From: Winogradskya humida | GTDB taxonomy: Bacteria > Actinomycetota > Actinomycetes > Mycobacteriales > Micromonosporaceae | Direction: 5' to 3' | Length of the DNA stretch: 64,000 nucleotides | Assembly: GCF_016862215.1 (NCBI RefSeq) | Contig: NZ_BOMN01000001.1 | Location: 186,001-250,000 of the forward strand | Shown here: piece after piece, positions 41,486 through 50,909 of the stretch | Position numbering within the stretch: position 1 is the first letter of the stretch | How the letters are laid out: every line of letters starts with the position of its first letter | Program-made: the position numbers and the translations under genes | Notes under the pieces: generated by a model | Told to the model about the DNA's origin: nothing | Databases searched by the model: none | Seen by the model: the letters and a program-made list of their open reading frames with translations, nothing else

Positions 41486-42838
41486 TTAAGCGGTCTCCCG
41501 GATCGCCTGCGCGAACACCTCGGAGCGGTGTTCGAAGTTGCGGAACCGCCCGTAGCTCGGGGCCGCCGGCGACAACAGGACCACGCCGCCGCGGGGGGTC
41601 AGCTTGCGCGCCAGGGCCACGGCGGCGGGCAGGTCCTCGGCGGGCTCCGTGCGTACCCCTGGAAGGCCTGAAAGCTCTTCGAGGATGCGCGGGCCGCTGT
41701 CCGGAAGGCCGATCACGGTGATCTCCCGGCCCTGGAGGTGGTGCCGCAGCGGGGAGTAGTCCAGGCCGCGGTCGGTCCCGCCGACGAGCACGGTCAAGGC
41801 CCTCCCCTCGTACGCGTCGATCGCATGCATCGCCGAGTAAGGGCTCGTGGACAGCGTGTCATCGACGAACGTGATCCCGGACGGGTCCTCGATCTCCGCG
41901 AGCCGGTGCGGCAGCCCCTGGAACGACGCCACGGCGGCCCGCAGCTCTTCCTTGAGCCCGATCACGTCGATGCCCATGCCGTCGAGCACGGCCAGCGCGA
42001 CACAGAGATTGCGCCCGTTGTGCTTGCCTCGCAGCGCCAGCGTGTCCCGCGGGAACAGGGCATCGTCGCTGCAGTACACGAGACCGTCGTCCTCGACCCG
42101 GAACCGCGAATCCCCCGAACCGGCCGGGATCGCGGGCCAGTTGTTCACATCGCGCATGTTCAGCGTCTCGGTGACCAGCCGCTCGTCGGCGCCGTTCACG
42201 ATGATCAGTTCCGGCCCGTGCCCGAGCAGGTTGAGCTTGTCGCGGTAGTACTCCCGCTCGCCGCCGTGCGCGTCGAGGTGCTCCGGGAACAGCGACGTCA
42301 CCACGGCCACCCGGGGCGAGTCGGTGAGGTCGCTGCACTGGTAGCTGCTGAGCTCGAGGACGTACTGATCAGCGGTGGGGAGATCGAGCAGCGGCACGCC
42401 GATGTTGCCGCCGAAGATGTTGGGCCGGCCCGCCGCCGCGAGCAGATGGCTGATCAGCGCGGCGGTGGTGCTCTTGCCCTTGCTGCCGGTCACGCCGATG
42501 GTCTTACGGGCATTATCGGCCATCCACAGCGCACTGCCGCCGGTGACAGTGACCCCACGCGAACGCAGCTCCGCCATCCACGGGTGGGTCTGCGGGATCC
42601 CGGGCGAGCGCACCACGACGTCCGCGGCGACCAGCGCGGGGAACGCGTGATCACCACCGGCCAGCGGGGCGAGCGCGGACAGCTCCCCCTCCCACGGCAC
42701 GGACAGAAAATTGGCACTGTCATCGACGGCGAGCAGGCGCGACGGCCCGTGCGCGGCAATCGCGGTCACGGCGGCACGGCCCTCACGGCCGGTCCCCCAG
42801 ACGGCTACGGAACGTCCGCGCAGGTCTGCCAGGCGCAC
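41486..42838 (-). CDS. murD2: UDP-MurNAc-L-alanine ligase adding L-glutamate (MurD2)
   Basis: 450 residues from GTG 42838, with AAAGGGAG 8 nt upstream; the longer frame overlaps murL. Mur ligase with GVTGSKGKSTTAAL P-loop (116-124), central ELSSYQCSDL and SLFPEHLDAHG motifs, and a C-terminal domain with SPAAPSYGRFRNFEHRSEVF. It resembles MurD but is paired divergently with murL, 63 bp apart. In Xanthomonas and some actinobacteria MurD2 adds L-Glu to UDP-MurNAc-L-Ala and MurL then epimerises it, an alternative to MurI/MurD. L-Glu specificity is inferred from the pairing. Confidence 0.88.
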   Translation of the reverse strand: MRLADLRGRSVAVWGTGREGRAAVTAIAAHGPSRLLAVDDSANFLSVPWEGELSALAPLAGGDHAFPALVAADVVVRSPGIPQTHPWMAELRSRGVTVTGGSALWMADNARKTIGVTGSKGKSTTAALISHLLAAAGRPNIFGGNIGVPLLDLPTADQYVLELSSYQCSDLTDSPRVAVVTSLFPEHLDAHGGEREYYRDKLNLLGHGPELIIVNGADERLVTETLNMRDVNNWPAIPAGSGDSRFRVEDDGLVYCSDDALFPRDTLALRGKHNGRNLCVALAVLDGMGIDVIGLKEELRAAVASFQGLPHRLAEIEDPSGITFVDDTLSTSPYSAMHAIDAYEGRALTVLVGGTDRGLDYSPLRHHLQGREITVIGLPDSGPRILEELSGLPGVRTEPAEDLPAAVALARKLTPRGGVVLLSPAAPSYGRFRNFEHRSEVFAQAIRETA

Positions 42839-42901
42839 AGGAATACTCCCTTTGTCGATTCGAACTAGTATTGCCCGTCGGTCAGATGACAGGAGTTTCG
42901 G

Positions 42902-44212
42902 GTGCAGTTCGACGTCATGCGTTTTCCCTCGTACGCGTACGACCCCGCTACCGGGGTTGCGACGTTCGATTACCTGCTCGACGGCGAGTCCCCGGAGTCC
43001 TTCACGGAGACGATCACGTTCCCCGCCGGTCCGGAACCCACGGACGCCTTCTACCGGGTGCTCGACCTGCTGCACGTCGTCGCCGGGGTCAGCTACTACA
43101 AGGTCGGCGCCCCCGCGCGCATCGAGGCGCCCAAGGCGGTGACTGCCGAGGCCCAGGCGCTTTTCAGCGCGCTCTACAGCAAAGGGCTCGGAGAGTACGC
43201 GTACGTGAACCAGCTGCCGTACGTGCTGGACATGACCGTGACCGTCCCCGGCCTGAGCGACCCGGCAGCCTTGATCGACAACGCCGAGGGGCGTCCCCTG
43301 TCGGCGGTGGGCGGCGGCAAGGACTCGATCGTCACGCTGGAGATCCTGCGCGCGGCCGGCCTCGACCCCGTGCCGTTCTCGGTGAACCCCAACCCGGTCA
43401 TCGTCAACGTCAACGCCGCCTCGGGCATCCCCGCGCTGGCCGCCCGGCGCAAACTCGACCCGCACCTGTTCGAGCTGAACAAGGCCGGCGCCCGCAACGG
43501 CCACATCCCGGTCACCGCGATCAACTCGCTGATCGCGATCGCCACCGCCGTCCTGCACGGCCTCGGCCCGGTCGTGATGTCCAACGAGCGCTCCGCCTCC
43601 GACCCGAACCTGATCTGGAACGGTCACGAGATCAACCACCAGTGGTCCAAGGGGCTCGCGGCCGAGGGGCTGCTGCGCGACGCGGTCATCAGCTACGTCG
43701 GGCTGACCGAGCCGTACTTCTCGCTGCTGCGGTCGCTGTCGGAGCTGCACATCGCTCAGCTGTTCGCCCGCTTCGACGCGTACGACGACGTGGTCACCAG
43801 CTGCAACAAGGCGTTCAAGCTGCACGACCCGACGGCCCGCTGGTGCGGCGACTGCCCCAAGTGCCGGTTCGTCGCGCTGGCCATGGCCCCGGCGATGCCC
43901 CGCGAACGGCTCACGCGGATCTTCGGCACCGACCTGTTCGCCGATCCCGCGCAGGTCCCGGGTTATCTGGAACTGCTCGGCATCGACGCCCACAAGCCGT
44001 TCGAGTGCGTGGGCGAGGTCGAGGAGTCGCTGGTCGCGCTGACCATGCTCGCCGACGACCCGCAGTGGGCGGACGCTCCCGTCGTGACGGCGTTGCGCGC
44101 GGCGGTGCCGGCGGACGGGTGGGCCGCGGCGTCACGGGACGCTGTGCTCACTCCCGGGGGCGAGAATTTCGTGCCCCCGGCGTACGCGAAAGCCCTGGCA
44201 CTGGTCCTGTAG
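42902..44212 (+). CDS. murL: UDP-MurNAc-L-alanyl-L-glutamate epimerase
   Basis: 436 residues from GTG 42902. The N-terminal domain reads QFDVMRFPSYAYDP; the central SAVGGGKDSIVTLEIL is an ATP-pyrophosphatase-like loop (SGGxDS type); later come VVMSNERSASDPN, NHQWSKGLAAEGL and CNKAFKLHD with CGDCPKCRF, all typical of MurL. It converts the terminal L-Glu of UDP-MurNAc-L-Ala-L-Glu to D-Glu with ATP. Divergent from murD2, so the pair is likely coexpressed. It ends 16 bp before the convergent flavoprotein gene. Confidence 0.92.
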   Translation: MQFDVMRFPSYAYDPATGVATFDYLLDGESPESFTETITFPAGPEPTDAFYRVLDLLHVVAGVSYYKVGAPARIEAPKAVTAEAQALFSALYSKGLGEYAYVNQLPYVLDMTVTVPGLSDPAALIDNAEGRPLSAVGGGKDSIVTLEILRAAGLDPVPFSVNPNPVIVNVNAASGIPALAARRKLDPHLFELNKAGARNGHIPVTAINSLIAIATAVLHGLGPVVMSNERSASDPNLIWNGHEINHQWSKGLAAEGLLRDAVISYVGLTEPYFSLLRSLSELHIAQLFARFDAYDDVVTSCNKAFKLHDPTARWCGDCPKCRFVALAMAPAMPRERLTRIFGTDLFADPAQVPGYLELLGIDAHKPFECVGEVEESLVALTMLADDPQWADAPVVTALRAAVPADGWAAASRDAVLTPGGENFVPPAYAKALALVL

Positions 44213-44228
44213 GTCTTGCTCCGGGTCT

Positions 44229-47200
44229 TTATTCGGGGGAATCGTGGTGGATCTGGGCCGGGTCCACGCCGAGCTGGTGCAGCGCCGCGGTGGTGGCGGT
44301 CAGCATCAGCGGCGGCCCGGCCAGATACACCTCGTGCCCCGACCACTCGCCGTAGTAGGCGATCGCGTCGGTGACCAGCCCGGACGCGTACGGTCCGGCC
44401 TCGCCCTCGGAGACCACCGGGATGACGGTCGCCCGCTTCGCCGCCGCCGCGATCGCCGCGATCTCCTCGATGTCGTACAGCTCCGCCAGCGTCCGCACGC
44501 CCCAGAACAGCACCGCGGACCGCGGATCCCCGGTCACCGCCAGCTCGGTCAGCAACGCCTTCAACGGCGCCACCCCGGTATCCCCGCCGATCAACAGCAG
44601 ATCCCGCCCGTTCCGTGGCACGCTCATCGACCCCTCGGCGCGCGCGATCCGCACCGTATCCCCCACGCGGGTCCGGTAGACCAGGCTGCCGCTCACCCCG
44701 TCCACCGTCTTCGCACGAACGTGCAGCTCCACCACGTTGTCCCGGCGCGGCGACCCGGCCAATGAATAAGGCCGCCAGACATCCGGAACCTCCGGCACCT
44801 CCACCCGCGCGTACTGCCCCGCCCGGTAGGGCATCGGAAGATAGGGCCGCAACCGGATCACCGCCAGGTCATGCCGCCGCAACTCATGCGACACCACCAC
44901 CGCGGTCCAGATCATGGGCTCATACCGCGAAGCCGACATCCCATGAGCAACCCACTCGTACGCGTGCTGCCACGTCGACCGCCAAGCCTGATCAAAATCC
45001 TGCCGCAACCCGTTCCCGGCCATCCCCGCCCGCATAGCCTCAGCCAGCGCCGCCCCCGCCAACTGCAACTGCTGCGGCACAACCCCACTCTCCGCAAGCG
45101 CCATCCCCAGCCGCCCGAACCCGGCAACCAGCAACGGCGGCTGATCCACGTGATGCACCAGCCAGGTGAGCCCCTCGGCCAGCTGCTCCACCTGGGCAGC
45201 CGGCCCACCGGGCAACGTCGCAAACAGCGTCGGCTGAGCCTGCACAAGCGCCGCCCGCAATCGCCCGGCGACCTCGGCCGGCCCACCTGCGAGCGAAAGA
45301 CTGTTCCCGAGCAGCCGTCTGATCTCGGTGAGTGCAGCGTCGTCGGCCGGGTTCATGCCGTCGGGGGGCAGCGCGGGGCGGCCCGGCGCAGGAGGCTTGA
45401 TCCCCCACAACGCGCTCAGATCCGGCAGCCCCGCGATCGGGTCATCCATCCACGGCTGCCCCACCTGCCGCGGCCCCCCGATCGGCGGGATGCCCTCAAC
45501 CGGCTGACTCGACGCCCGCGGCAACCCACCCTGATGCAGTCCACCCGCTTGCAGCCCGCCGGTCTGCAGCCCGCCGGGCCAGGGTCCCGCTCCCGGCGGG
45601 TAGGCAATGGTCGAGCCTTTCATCGGTACGCCGGGGAGCCCAGCGCCCGCTCCCCCGCCCCCGGGCACGGCGGGGAGGTTCGCCGCCCAGGGAGGCAGCC
45701 CCGGCCGCGATCCCGCCGGCAAACCTGCCGGGGCCGGCGCCCCTGGCAGCGCTGTCCCTGGCTGAGCTCCTGGGAGCGCCGCCGCCGCGCCCGGCCGAAT
45801 TCCCGGCAGGCCGGTCCGCGGCGGGGTCCCTGGCAGCCCTGATCCCGGCGGGGTTCCCGGCAGACCCGCTCCGGGATGCGCTCCGGGCAATCCCGCTCCG
45901 GGCAATCCCGCTCCGGTTATACCTGCTCCGGGCTGGATCCCCGTCAGGCCTGTTCCTGGCTGAGCTCCTGGGAAGCCCGCGCCGGGCTGGGTACCTGCCA
46001 GGGCTGAACCTGGATGAGGGTTGGCACCCGGCAACGCAGCCCCGGGCGTGGCACCCGGCGACGCAGCCCCAGGCGTGACACCCGGCGGCGTGGTCCCAGG
46101 CGTGACACCCGGCGGCGTGGTCCCGGGCGTGGTGGTCCCGGTCGGACTGGGCATCGAGCCGGGGAGGCCGGGCATCGAGCCAGGCGCGCCAGTCGTTGAG
46201 CCGGGCAGGGTGGGCATCGAGCCGGGCGAGGTGGTGGCGCCGGAGCCGGGAGCAACCGGGTAGAGCGATCCGGGAAAGTTTCCGCTGGGATGGACACCGG
46301 GAACACCGTTACCCGCGCTGCCCGGTGGGGCGCTGCCGGGAAGGATCGTTCCGGGGACTGCTCCGGGGATGCCCGCTCCCGGGCTCCGCGTGCCGGTCGC
46401 CCCACCGCCGGGTGGTCCGCCACGTCCCGTTACACCGCTCGCGCCATCTCCCGGTGCGCCTCCACCGAGCGCGCCACCAGGGAAGCCTGCGCCTCCGGTA
46501 TTGCCGCCACCCGCCATCCGGCCACCGGCCGTCCCGCCACCGGGAACCCCGCCGGCCGCCCCGCCCGAAGCGCCGCCTCCTCGGGTCCAGCCGTCTCCGA
46601 CCGTGCTACCGCCGCCTGCGGTGCCCGAAGCCGGGCCGCCGGTGGAGCCGGGCGTTGCTCTCGTGTCGGGTGGGATCAGGTGGGGTGGTGGGTCCGTGAT
46701 GGCGGGGCCGCTGCGCTGGAAGCGGGCGGGGACGCCGAAGTCGTCGGGCAGGAGGTCCATCAGGTGTCCGGGGTCGAAGTCCGCCACCGGTGGCTGTGGC
46801 CGCAGCACCGGGGTCTCCGCGCTCGGTGTGGCGGCCCGGGTGCCAGCTGGGCCGTCCACGATCGGCGTGCCACCGCCCGGCACCGCTCCCCCCGCGCCCG
46901 TCGACGACGAACCCGGTGAAGACGAAGGACCGGGTGAGGCAGGTGGGGGCTGGGAGGGTGGAGGCTGAGAGGGACGACCGCCGCCCGGAAGTGTGCCGAA
47001 GCGGGCAGTGGGGGCCGCCGGGGCGTTGGCGGACTCGTGAGCTTCGCGCGGGACGGCCGGTGGGGCGAAGTCGCGGAACGGGTGAGCGGCCGGAAGCGCC
47101 GGTGGCTCGGCCGAGGGGAGCTCGTGGTGTTCCGGCCAGCTCGGGTGGACCATCAGCTCGGGATGGAGCGCTTCGTGGGGGGCAGAATCCGGGAGCTCGG

Positions 47201-47339
47201 GGGTCTTCGGAAGCGCACCGCCGAGGGCGGCTGCGACGTCGGCGGCTCCGGCTGCCGCGGCGTCCGGGGCGGCCAGGCGCAGGCGCATGGCGCGGAGCAG
47301 CGCCAGCATGTGCGGGTCCGAGCCGGAACCGGACGACAC
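44229..47339 (-). CDS. Flavohemoprotein-like reductase with Pro/Gly-rich N-terminal extension
   Basis: 1036 residues from GTG 47339 (frame open to 47411). Residues 1-130 start with a short helix ([15 protein letters not shown]) and a Pro-rich stretch; 130-640 are almost entirely Gly, Pro, Ala, Ser, Thr with GxPG-type repeats. Residues about 666-808 resemble a flavohemoprotein globin domain, and 809-1036 form a ferredoxin-NADP reductase module with FAD motif RPYS (856-859), NADPH motif GGDTGVAP (918-925) and AGPPLM. The position of the haem-ligating His aligns by eye with Leu748, so haem binding is doubtful. FNR function is sound; the role of the long tail is unknown. Usual flavohemoproteins have about 400 residues. 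Confidence 0.85.
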   Translation of the reverse strand: MSSGSGSDPHMLALLRAMRLRLAAPDAAAAGAADVAAALGGALPKTPELPDSAPHEALHPELMVHPSWPEHHELPSAEPPALPAAHPFRDFAPPAVPREAHESANAPAAPTARFGTLPGGGRPSQPPPSQPPPASPGPSSSPGSSSTGAGGAVPGGGTPIVDGPAGTRAATPSAETPVLRPQPPVADFDPGHLMDLLPDDFGVPARFQRSGPAITDPPPHLIPPDTRATPGSTGGPASGTAGGGSTVGDGWTRGGGASGGAAGGVPGGGTAGGRMAGGGNTGGAGFPGGALGGGAPGDGASGVTGRGGPPGGGATGTRSPGAGIPGAVPGTILPGSAPPGSAGNGVPGVHPSGNFPGSLYPVAPGSGATTSPGSMPTLPGSTTGAPGSMPGLPGSMPSPTGTTTPGTTPPGVTPGTTPPGVTPGAASPGATPGAALPGANPHPGSALAGTQPGAGFPGAQPGTGLTGIQPGAGITGAGLPGAGLPGAHPGAGLPGTPPGSGLPGTPPRTGLPGIRPGAAAALPGAQPGTALPGAPAPAGLPAGSRPGLPPWAANLPAVPGGGGAGAGLPGVPMKGSTIAYPPGAGPWPGGLQTGGLQAGGLHQGGLPRASSQPVEGIPPIGGPRQVGQPWMDDPIAGLPDLSALWGIKPPAPGRPALPPDGMNPADDAALTEIRRLLGNSLSLAGGPAEVAGRLRAALVQAQPTLFATLPGGPAAQVEQLAEGLTWLVHHVDQPPLLVAGFGRLGMALAESGVVPQQLQLAGAALAEAMRAGMAGNGLRQDFDQAWRSTWQHAYEWVAHGMSASRYEPMIWTAVVVSHELRRHDLAVIRLRPYLPMPYRAGQYARVEVPEVPDVWRPYSLAGSPRRDNVVELHVRAKTVDGVSGSLVYRTRVGDTVRIARAEGSMSVPRNGRDLLLIGGDTGVAPLKALLTELAVTGDPRSAVLFWGVRTLAELYDIEEIAAIAAAAKRATVIPVVSEGEAGPYASGLVTDAIAYYGEWSGHEVYLAGPPLMLTATTAALHQLGVDPAQIHHDSPE

Positions 47340-47462
47340 GAGCGCACCCCCGAACGCGAATCGACACCAACAGGACAACCGTACTTGCCGAAGGCGACCC
47401 TTTGCCCCCAAGAGTTCCGTTCTGGCACGGAGATCAAAACTCCGGGCAGCGCTTGACCGACC

Positions 47463-47849
47463 TCAGGAGGCAGGGGCCCACCACGTCAGGTTGGCGGCAG
47501 CCCGCGCTGACGGTTCGATGGTTTCCCAGCCCTCGGCGATCAGGCCGTTGTCGATGCGCCAGATGTCGACGACGACGATCTCCGGTCCCGCGTCGGGGAG
47601 CTTGCGCCGGGAGTGCACCACGACGTGATCGTCGTCGGACAGCAGGTGGAGGATCTCGACCTGCATGCCGGCGATCGGGGTGAGCGCTGCGCGTACGTTG
47701 GCGAGCCATTGGGTTCTGGTCGAGGTGGTTGCGTCCGGGCGGTGGTGCAGGAAGTCGTCGCTGAGGAGGGCTGCGAGGGCGTCGACGTCGCCCGTCTCGA
47801 TCAGGCCGGCCAGGGCTCGCTGGACGATGGTCTTGTTCTCGGTGGTCAT
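47463..47849 (-). CDS. SnoaL-like (NTF2-fold) protein
   Basis: 128 residues from ATG 47849. SnoaL/ester-cyclase pattern: IVQRALAGLIETGDVDALAALLSDDFLHHRP, TRTQWLANVRAAL, then VVVHSRRKLPDAGPEIVVVDIWRIDNGLIAEGWETIEP. These are isomerase- or cyclase-like small proteins. Its divergent neighbour is a broken XRE regulator, matching the XRE-NTF2 pairing seen at 6.2-7.6 kb. Confidence 0.88.
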   Translation of the reverse strand: MTTENKTIVQRALAGLIETGDVDALAALLSDDFLHHRPDATTSTRTQWLANVRAALTPIAGMQVEILHLLSDDDHVVVHSRRKLPDAGPEIVVVDIWRIDNGLIAEGWETIEPSARAAANLTWWAPAS

Positions 47850-47899
47850 GGGCGCCAGTGTTTCCAGCGCCGTTGCGGTTGTCGATGAAGTGGCATTTC

Positions 47900-48539
47900 A
47901 TGGTGCTGATGCACACGGTCGGGGAAATGCTGCGGCAGTGGCGTCATCGGCGGGGGCTCAGTCAACTGGCCCTCGCTCTCGCGGCGGACGTCTCGGCCCG
48001 GCACGTCAGCCTGGTGGGTGTTGCGGGCGCACGAGCCGTACCCTGCGATTGTTTTTGATCGGCAGTGGAACATCGTGCTGGCCAATCGTGGTGTCGAGCC
48101 GTTCTTCGCGCTGGTGGAGCCCGACCTGCTGCGCCCGCCGGTCAACCTGCTGCGGCTGGGGCTGCATCCGCGAGGGTTCGCTCGCCTGATCGTGAACCTG
48201 GGCGATGTACGCGCGGTGTTCCGCAACCGGATCGCCCGTCAGCTCGCTGTCGCTCCCGACCCCGCGCTCGCCGCGATCTACGAGGAGTTGCTGGCTCCCG
48301 GGCCTGGCGAGCCGGCGGAGGAACGGGTCGGCGCTGACGTCGTACTCCCCATGATCATCCGGATGGACGGCCGTGAGTTGCGACTGTTCTCGACCATCAC
48401 CACGTTCGGCACGCCGATGGACATCACGTTGGACGAGGTCGCGATCGAGTCGTACTACCCGGCGGATGCGCGGACCGCGGCCTTCTTCGAGGAGGCGGAT
48501 TCTGGCAGTCGTGGGCAACGACGGGGTGGAAGCATGTGA
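47900..48539 (+). pseudogene. XRE/MmyB-like regulator, deleted and frameshifted
   Basis: From ATG 47900 (or 47909) one frame encodes an HTH (EMLRQWRHRRGLSQLALALA, DVSARHVSLV) and breaks off near 48014. Another frame then carries the MmyB ligand-binding domain (LRAHEPYPAIVFDRQWNIVL, FEEADSGSR) to the stop at 48539. About 45-50 residues that normally link them (end of HTH and start of domain 2) are missing, so this is a deletion with frameshift. It would have regulated the divergent SnoaL-like gene. Confidence 0.8.
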
Positions 48540-48576
48540 CCTGCCGCGGACCGGGCCGGGTGTCAGCGCCGCGGGG

Positions 48577-49419
48577 TCACCCCGACGTGGCCAGGGTGCA
48601 ACGCACCTGCTGGCTCAGGTGCATCCGGCCATCGGTGCCGCGGGCCTGGTCGAGGTGCTTCCCGGCGACCGCCTTGACAGCTTCGTGGTCAGCCGCCGGA
48701 ATGGCGTCCCACATCGCTCGCTGGCCGTGTGACCTGCTGAAGGCATACCACTCGTCGACGTCGGCGAAGGTCACCTCGATGCTGAAGAGGTGCGTCCGCA
48801 CGCCGGTGTATCCCGCCGCTCCGACCAGTTCTTCGACACCCGCGTCCGTGCTGAACGGCCCAGCGGCACCCGTCGTCCTGGCGTCGAGCATTCCCGCGGG
48901 CAGATACGGCTGGAAAGTCGCGTCGACGGCATCCCACACCCGATCACGACCCGCGAACGTCGATATCGCGAGCCGACCGCCCGGCGTGACGAGCAGGCGC
49001 CGCCATGCGGTGAGGGCAGCCAGCGGATCCGGCAGAAAGAACACGACCAAAGACGACACCACAAGGTCGTACCCGGCCGTCGGCAACGATGGAGACGAGG
49101 CATCCATGACCCGAACCTCGACGTTCGACAGACCGAGACCGGCAACGTCGGCTCCGCACGCCTCGACCATTCTCGGCGACAGGTCGATCCCGGTGACGTG
49201 GCCGTCGCCGCCGACCGCCTCCGCCAGCGCGACGGTAGCGGCCCCCCGTCCACATCCGACGTCGAGGGCCCGCTCGCCCCTTCCGGGCACCGCGAGGCGC
49301 ACCAACTCCTGCGCGATAGGCGTGAACCACGGTATCCCCACGCGGTCATAAACATCCGCGACCCGATCGAACACCGCCGCCACCCGCGCGCTCCGGGCTG
49401 CCCCTTCTGTCAACTCCAT
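48577..49419 (-). CDS. Class I SAM-dependent methyltransferase
   Basis: 280 residues from ATG 49419. Class I Rossmann fold: motif I LDVGCGRGAATVALAEAV, HVTGIDLSPRMVEA acidic strand 2, DASSPSLP and YDLVVSSLVVFFLPDP motif III. Residues 1-40 (AVFDRVADVYDRVGIPWFTP) are typical of UbiE/small-molecule methyltransferases. Substrate unknown. Convergent with the broken XRE gene. Confidence 0.9.
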   Translation of the reverse strand: MELTEGAARSARVAAVFDRVADVYDRVGIPWFTPIAQELVRLAVPGRGERALDVGCGRGAATVALAEAVGGDGHVTGIDLSPRMVEACGADVAGLGLSNVEVRVMDASSPSLPTAGYDLVVSSLVVFFLPDPLAALTAWRRLLVTPGGRLAISTFAGRDRVWDAVDATFQPYLPAGMLDARTTGAAGPFSTDAGVEELVGAAGYTGVRTHLFSIEVTFADVDEWYAFSRSHGQRAMWDAIPAADHEAVKAVAGKHLDQARGTDGRMHLSQQVRCTLATSG

Positions 49420-49496
49420 ACCGTCATCCTCGACCGCCCGAGGGCCGGAAGCCAGAGCCTTTCCCGCAGGTCAGCCTTCCGACAATGCTGAACGGG

Positions 49497-49649
49497 TCAG
49501 GTACGACGAGGACCGTCAGAACCTGAGGGATGCTCGCGGGGGAAGGTGTCGTTCGCCAGCAACGCGTTGAGACGGCCGACCCGGATCGGTACGGGTTTGC
49601 GGCCTTTGCCGGTGGGGGCGTGCTCTTGGTGCGGCTGATGCGCAGGCAT
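49497..49649 (-). CDS. Possible small ORF
   Basis: 50 residues from ATG 49649 (MPAHQPHQEHAPTGKGRKPV). Basic, Pro/His-rich, no family recognised and no ribosome-binding site. It could be spurious; included only because it fills a gap with plausible codon use. Confidence 0.2.
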   Translation of the reverse strand: MPAHQPHQEHAPTGKGRKPVPIRVGRLNALLANDTFPREHPSGSDGPRRT

Positions 49650-49660
49650 GTGACGCTGCG

Positions 49661-50800
49661 TTAGCGGAAGTCGGCGAGGCTCAGGACGAGGTGGAGGGTG
49701 AGGCGGTCGGGGCCGGTGTCGAGGTCGTAGCCGGTCAGGGCCGTGATGCGGCGGAGGCGGTGGTAGAGGGTTTGGCGGTGGATGGAGAGGGCTGCTGCCG
49801 TGCGCTGGGCGTTGCCGGCCAGGTCGAGGTAGGTGCGGGCGGTGCGGAGCAGGTCGGGGTCGCCGGTGAGAAGGGTGTGGGCGCGGGGGTCGGACAGGGC
49901 GGTGAGCAGGGTGTCCGGTTCGGCGAAGGAGAGCAGGCGCAGGACACCGAGATCTGACCATGACCGTACGGTGACCGCGCCCGCGCCGTCGTGGAGGGCG
50001 ACCCGTAGTGCGGCGTCGACCTGGCGCCAGGCGGTGTGGCCGTCGGTGGCGGGGACCGGGCCGGAGATTCCCGCTGCTACGCCGCTGGTGTGCTCGGCGA
50101 GCAGGGAACGGGCCGCGCGGTCGGCGATTTCGGGTGCGGTGTCCGTTCCTGAGGAGAAGACCAGGGCGCCGCGCTGGCCGATGGGGGCGCTGAGGACGCC
50201 TCGGGGTAGGAGCCAGGTGTTGACCGGGCCGACCGGGCCGCCGTCGTGGCGGGCGAGGCCGACCACGGTGATGTCGCGGTGGGCGGGGATCAGACCGTCG
50301 CGCTGGAGTTCTTCGGCTGCTCGGGCTCGGGCGCCGGCGTCCGCGGAGAGCAGCTCGGGGACGGCCCAGGAGGTGCGGTCGCTGGCTCGGGCTCGGCGGG
50401 CCATCGACACCGCGAGCTGGTCGACGATGTCGGCGACAGCCCGGACGTCCGAGACGGGGACCTTGTCGTCAGGGTCAAGAAGCCACAGATAGCCGTACGC
50501 GACCCCGCGCCACCGCACCGGCACGCACCACCGGGCGAACAGGCCGGGCATGGCGTTGCCGGGGATGCGGAGCGGTTCCTCGGCGGCGGCGATGCCGAAG
50601 CTGGCGAAGAGGCGCTGGACGTCGGGGCTGGAGCGGCGGCGCATGATCGAGCGGCGGCGGACCTCGTCGACGGCGCCCTCGTGTCCCGAGGAGGCGACCA
50701 GGTGCAGCTCGCGGTCCTCGAGGGTGGTCGGGGCGCCGGTGCGGGCGGCGACGATGTCGACCAGTTCCTGGATCTGGATCGGGCTCGCGTCGCTCATCAT
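49661..50800 (-). CDS. PucR/CdaR family regulator of proline catabolism
   Basis: 379 residues from ATG 50800 or the adjacent ATG 50797. N-terminal GAF-like sensor (about 1-150), a central domain (150-300), and a C-terminal PucR HTH (LLRTARTYLDLAGNAQRTAAALSIHRQTLYHRLRRI, about 318-352). It is divergent from the proline dehydrogenase gene, as are PucR-type activators of proline use in other actinobacteria, and so is probably the proline-responsive activator of the operon. A leaderless promoter fits ATG 50797. Confidence 0.9.
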   Translation of the reverse strand: MMSDASPIQIQELVDIVAARTGAPTTLEDRELHLVASSGHEGAVDEVRRRSIMRRRSSPDVQRLFASFGIAAAEEPLRIPGNAMPGLFARWCVPVRWRGVAYGYLWLLDPDDKVPVSDVRAVADIVDQLAVSMARRARASDRTSWAVPELLSADAGARARAAEELQRDGLIPAHRDITVVGLARHDGGPVGPVNTWLLPRGVLSAPIGQRGALVFSSGTDTAPEIADRAARSLLAEHTSGVAAGISGPVPATDGHTAWRQVDAALRVALHDGAGAVTVRSWSDLGVLRLLSFAEPDTLLTALSDPRAHTLLTGDPDLLRTARTYLDLAGNAQRTAAALSIHRQTLYHRLRRITALTGYDLDTGPDRLTLHLVLSLADFR

Positions 50801-50803
50801 CCA

Positions 50804-50832
50804 AATGTATGACAGAGGCCGGGCAGTGTCTT
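50804..50832 (-). promoter_or_regulatory. Leaderless promoter of the PucR gene
   Basis: On the minus strand AAGACA (50832-50827), 17 bp, TACATT (50809-50804), then 6 bp to the second ATG (50797). The spacing is the same as at the CGNR promoter. ACAGA/TCTGT arms flank the -35 and might be the proline-regulator site. Confidence 0.5.
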
Positions 50833-50909
50833 ACTTCTGTATCTAGGGGCGGACGATCGGGCTCTCTAACGTCGCACTCAGGAGAGGCTGAGGCCCGAAG
50901 GAGGATGCC

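Noticed and set aside
46369..46968. Plus-strand Pro-rich frames in the 45.8-47 kb region
   Set aside because: These are complements of the Pro/Gly-rich part of the flavohemoprotein-like gene, whose frame runs on into clear FAD and NADPH motifs.
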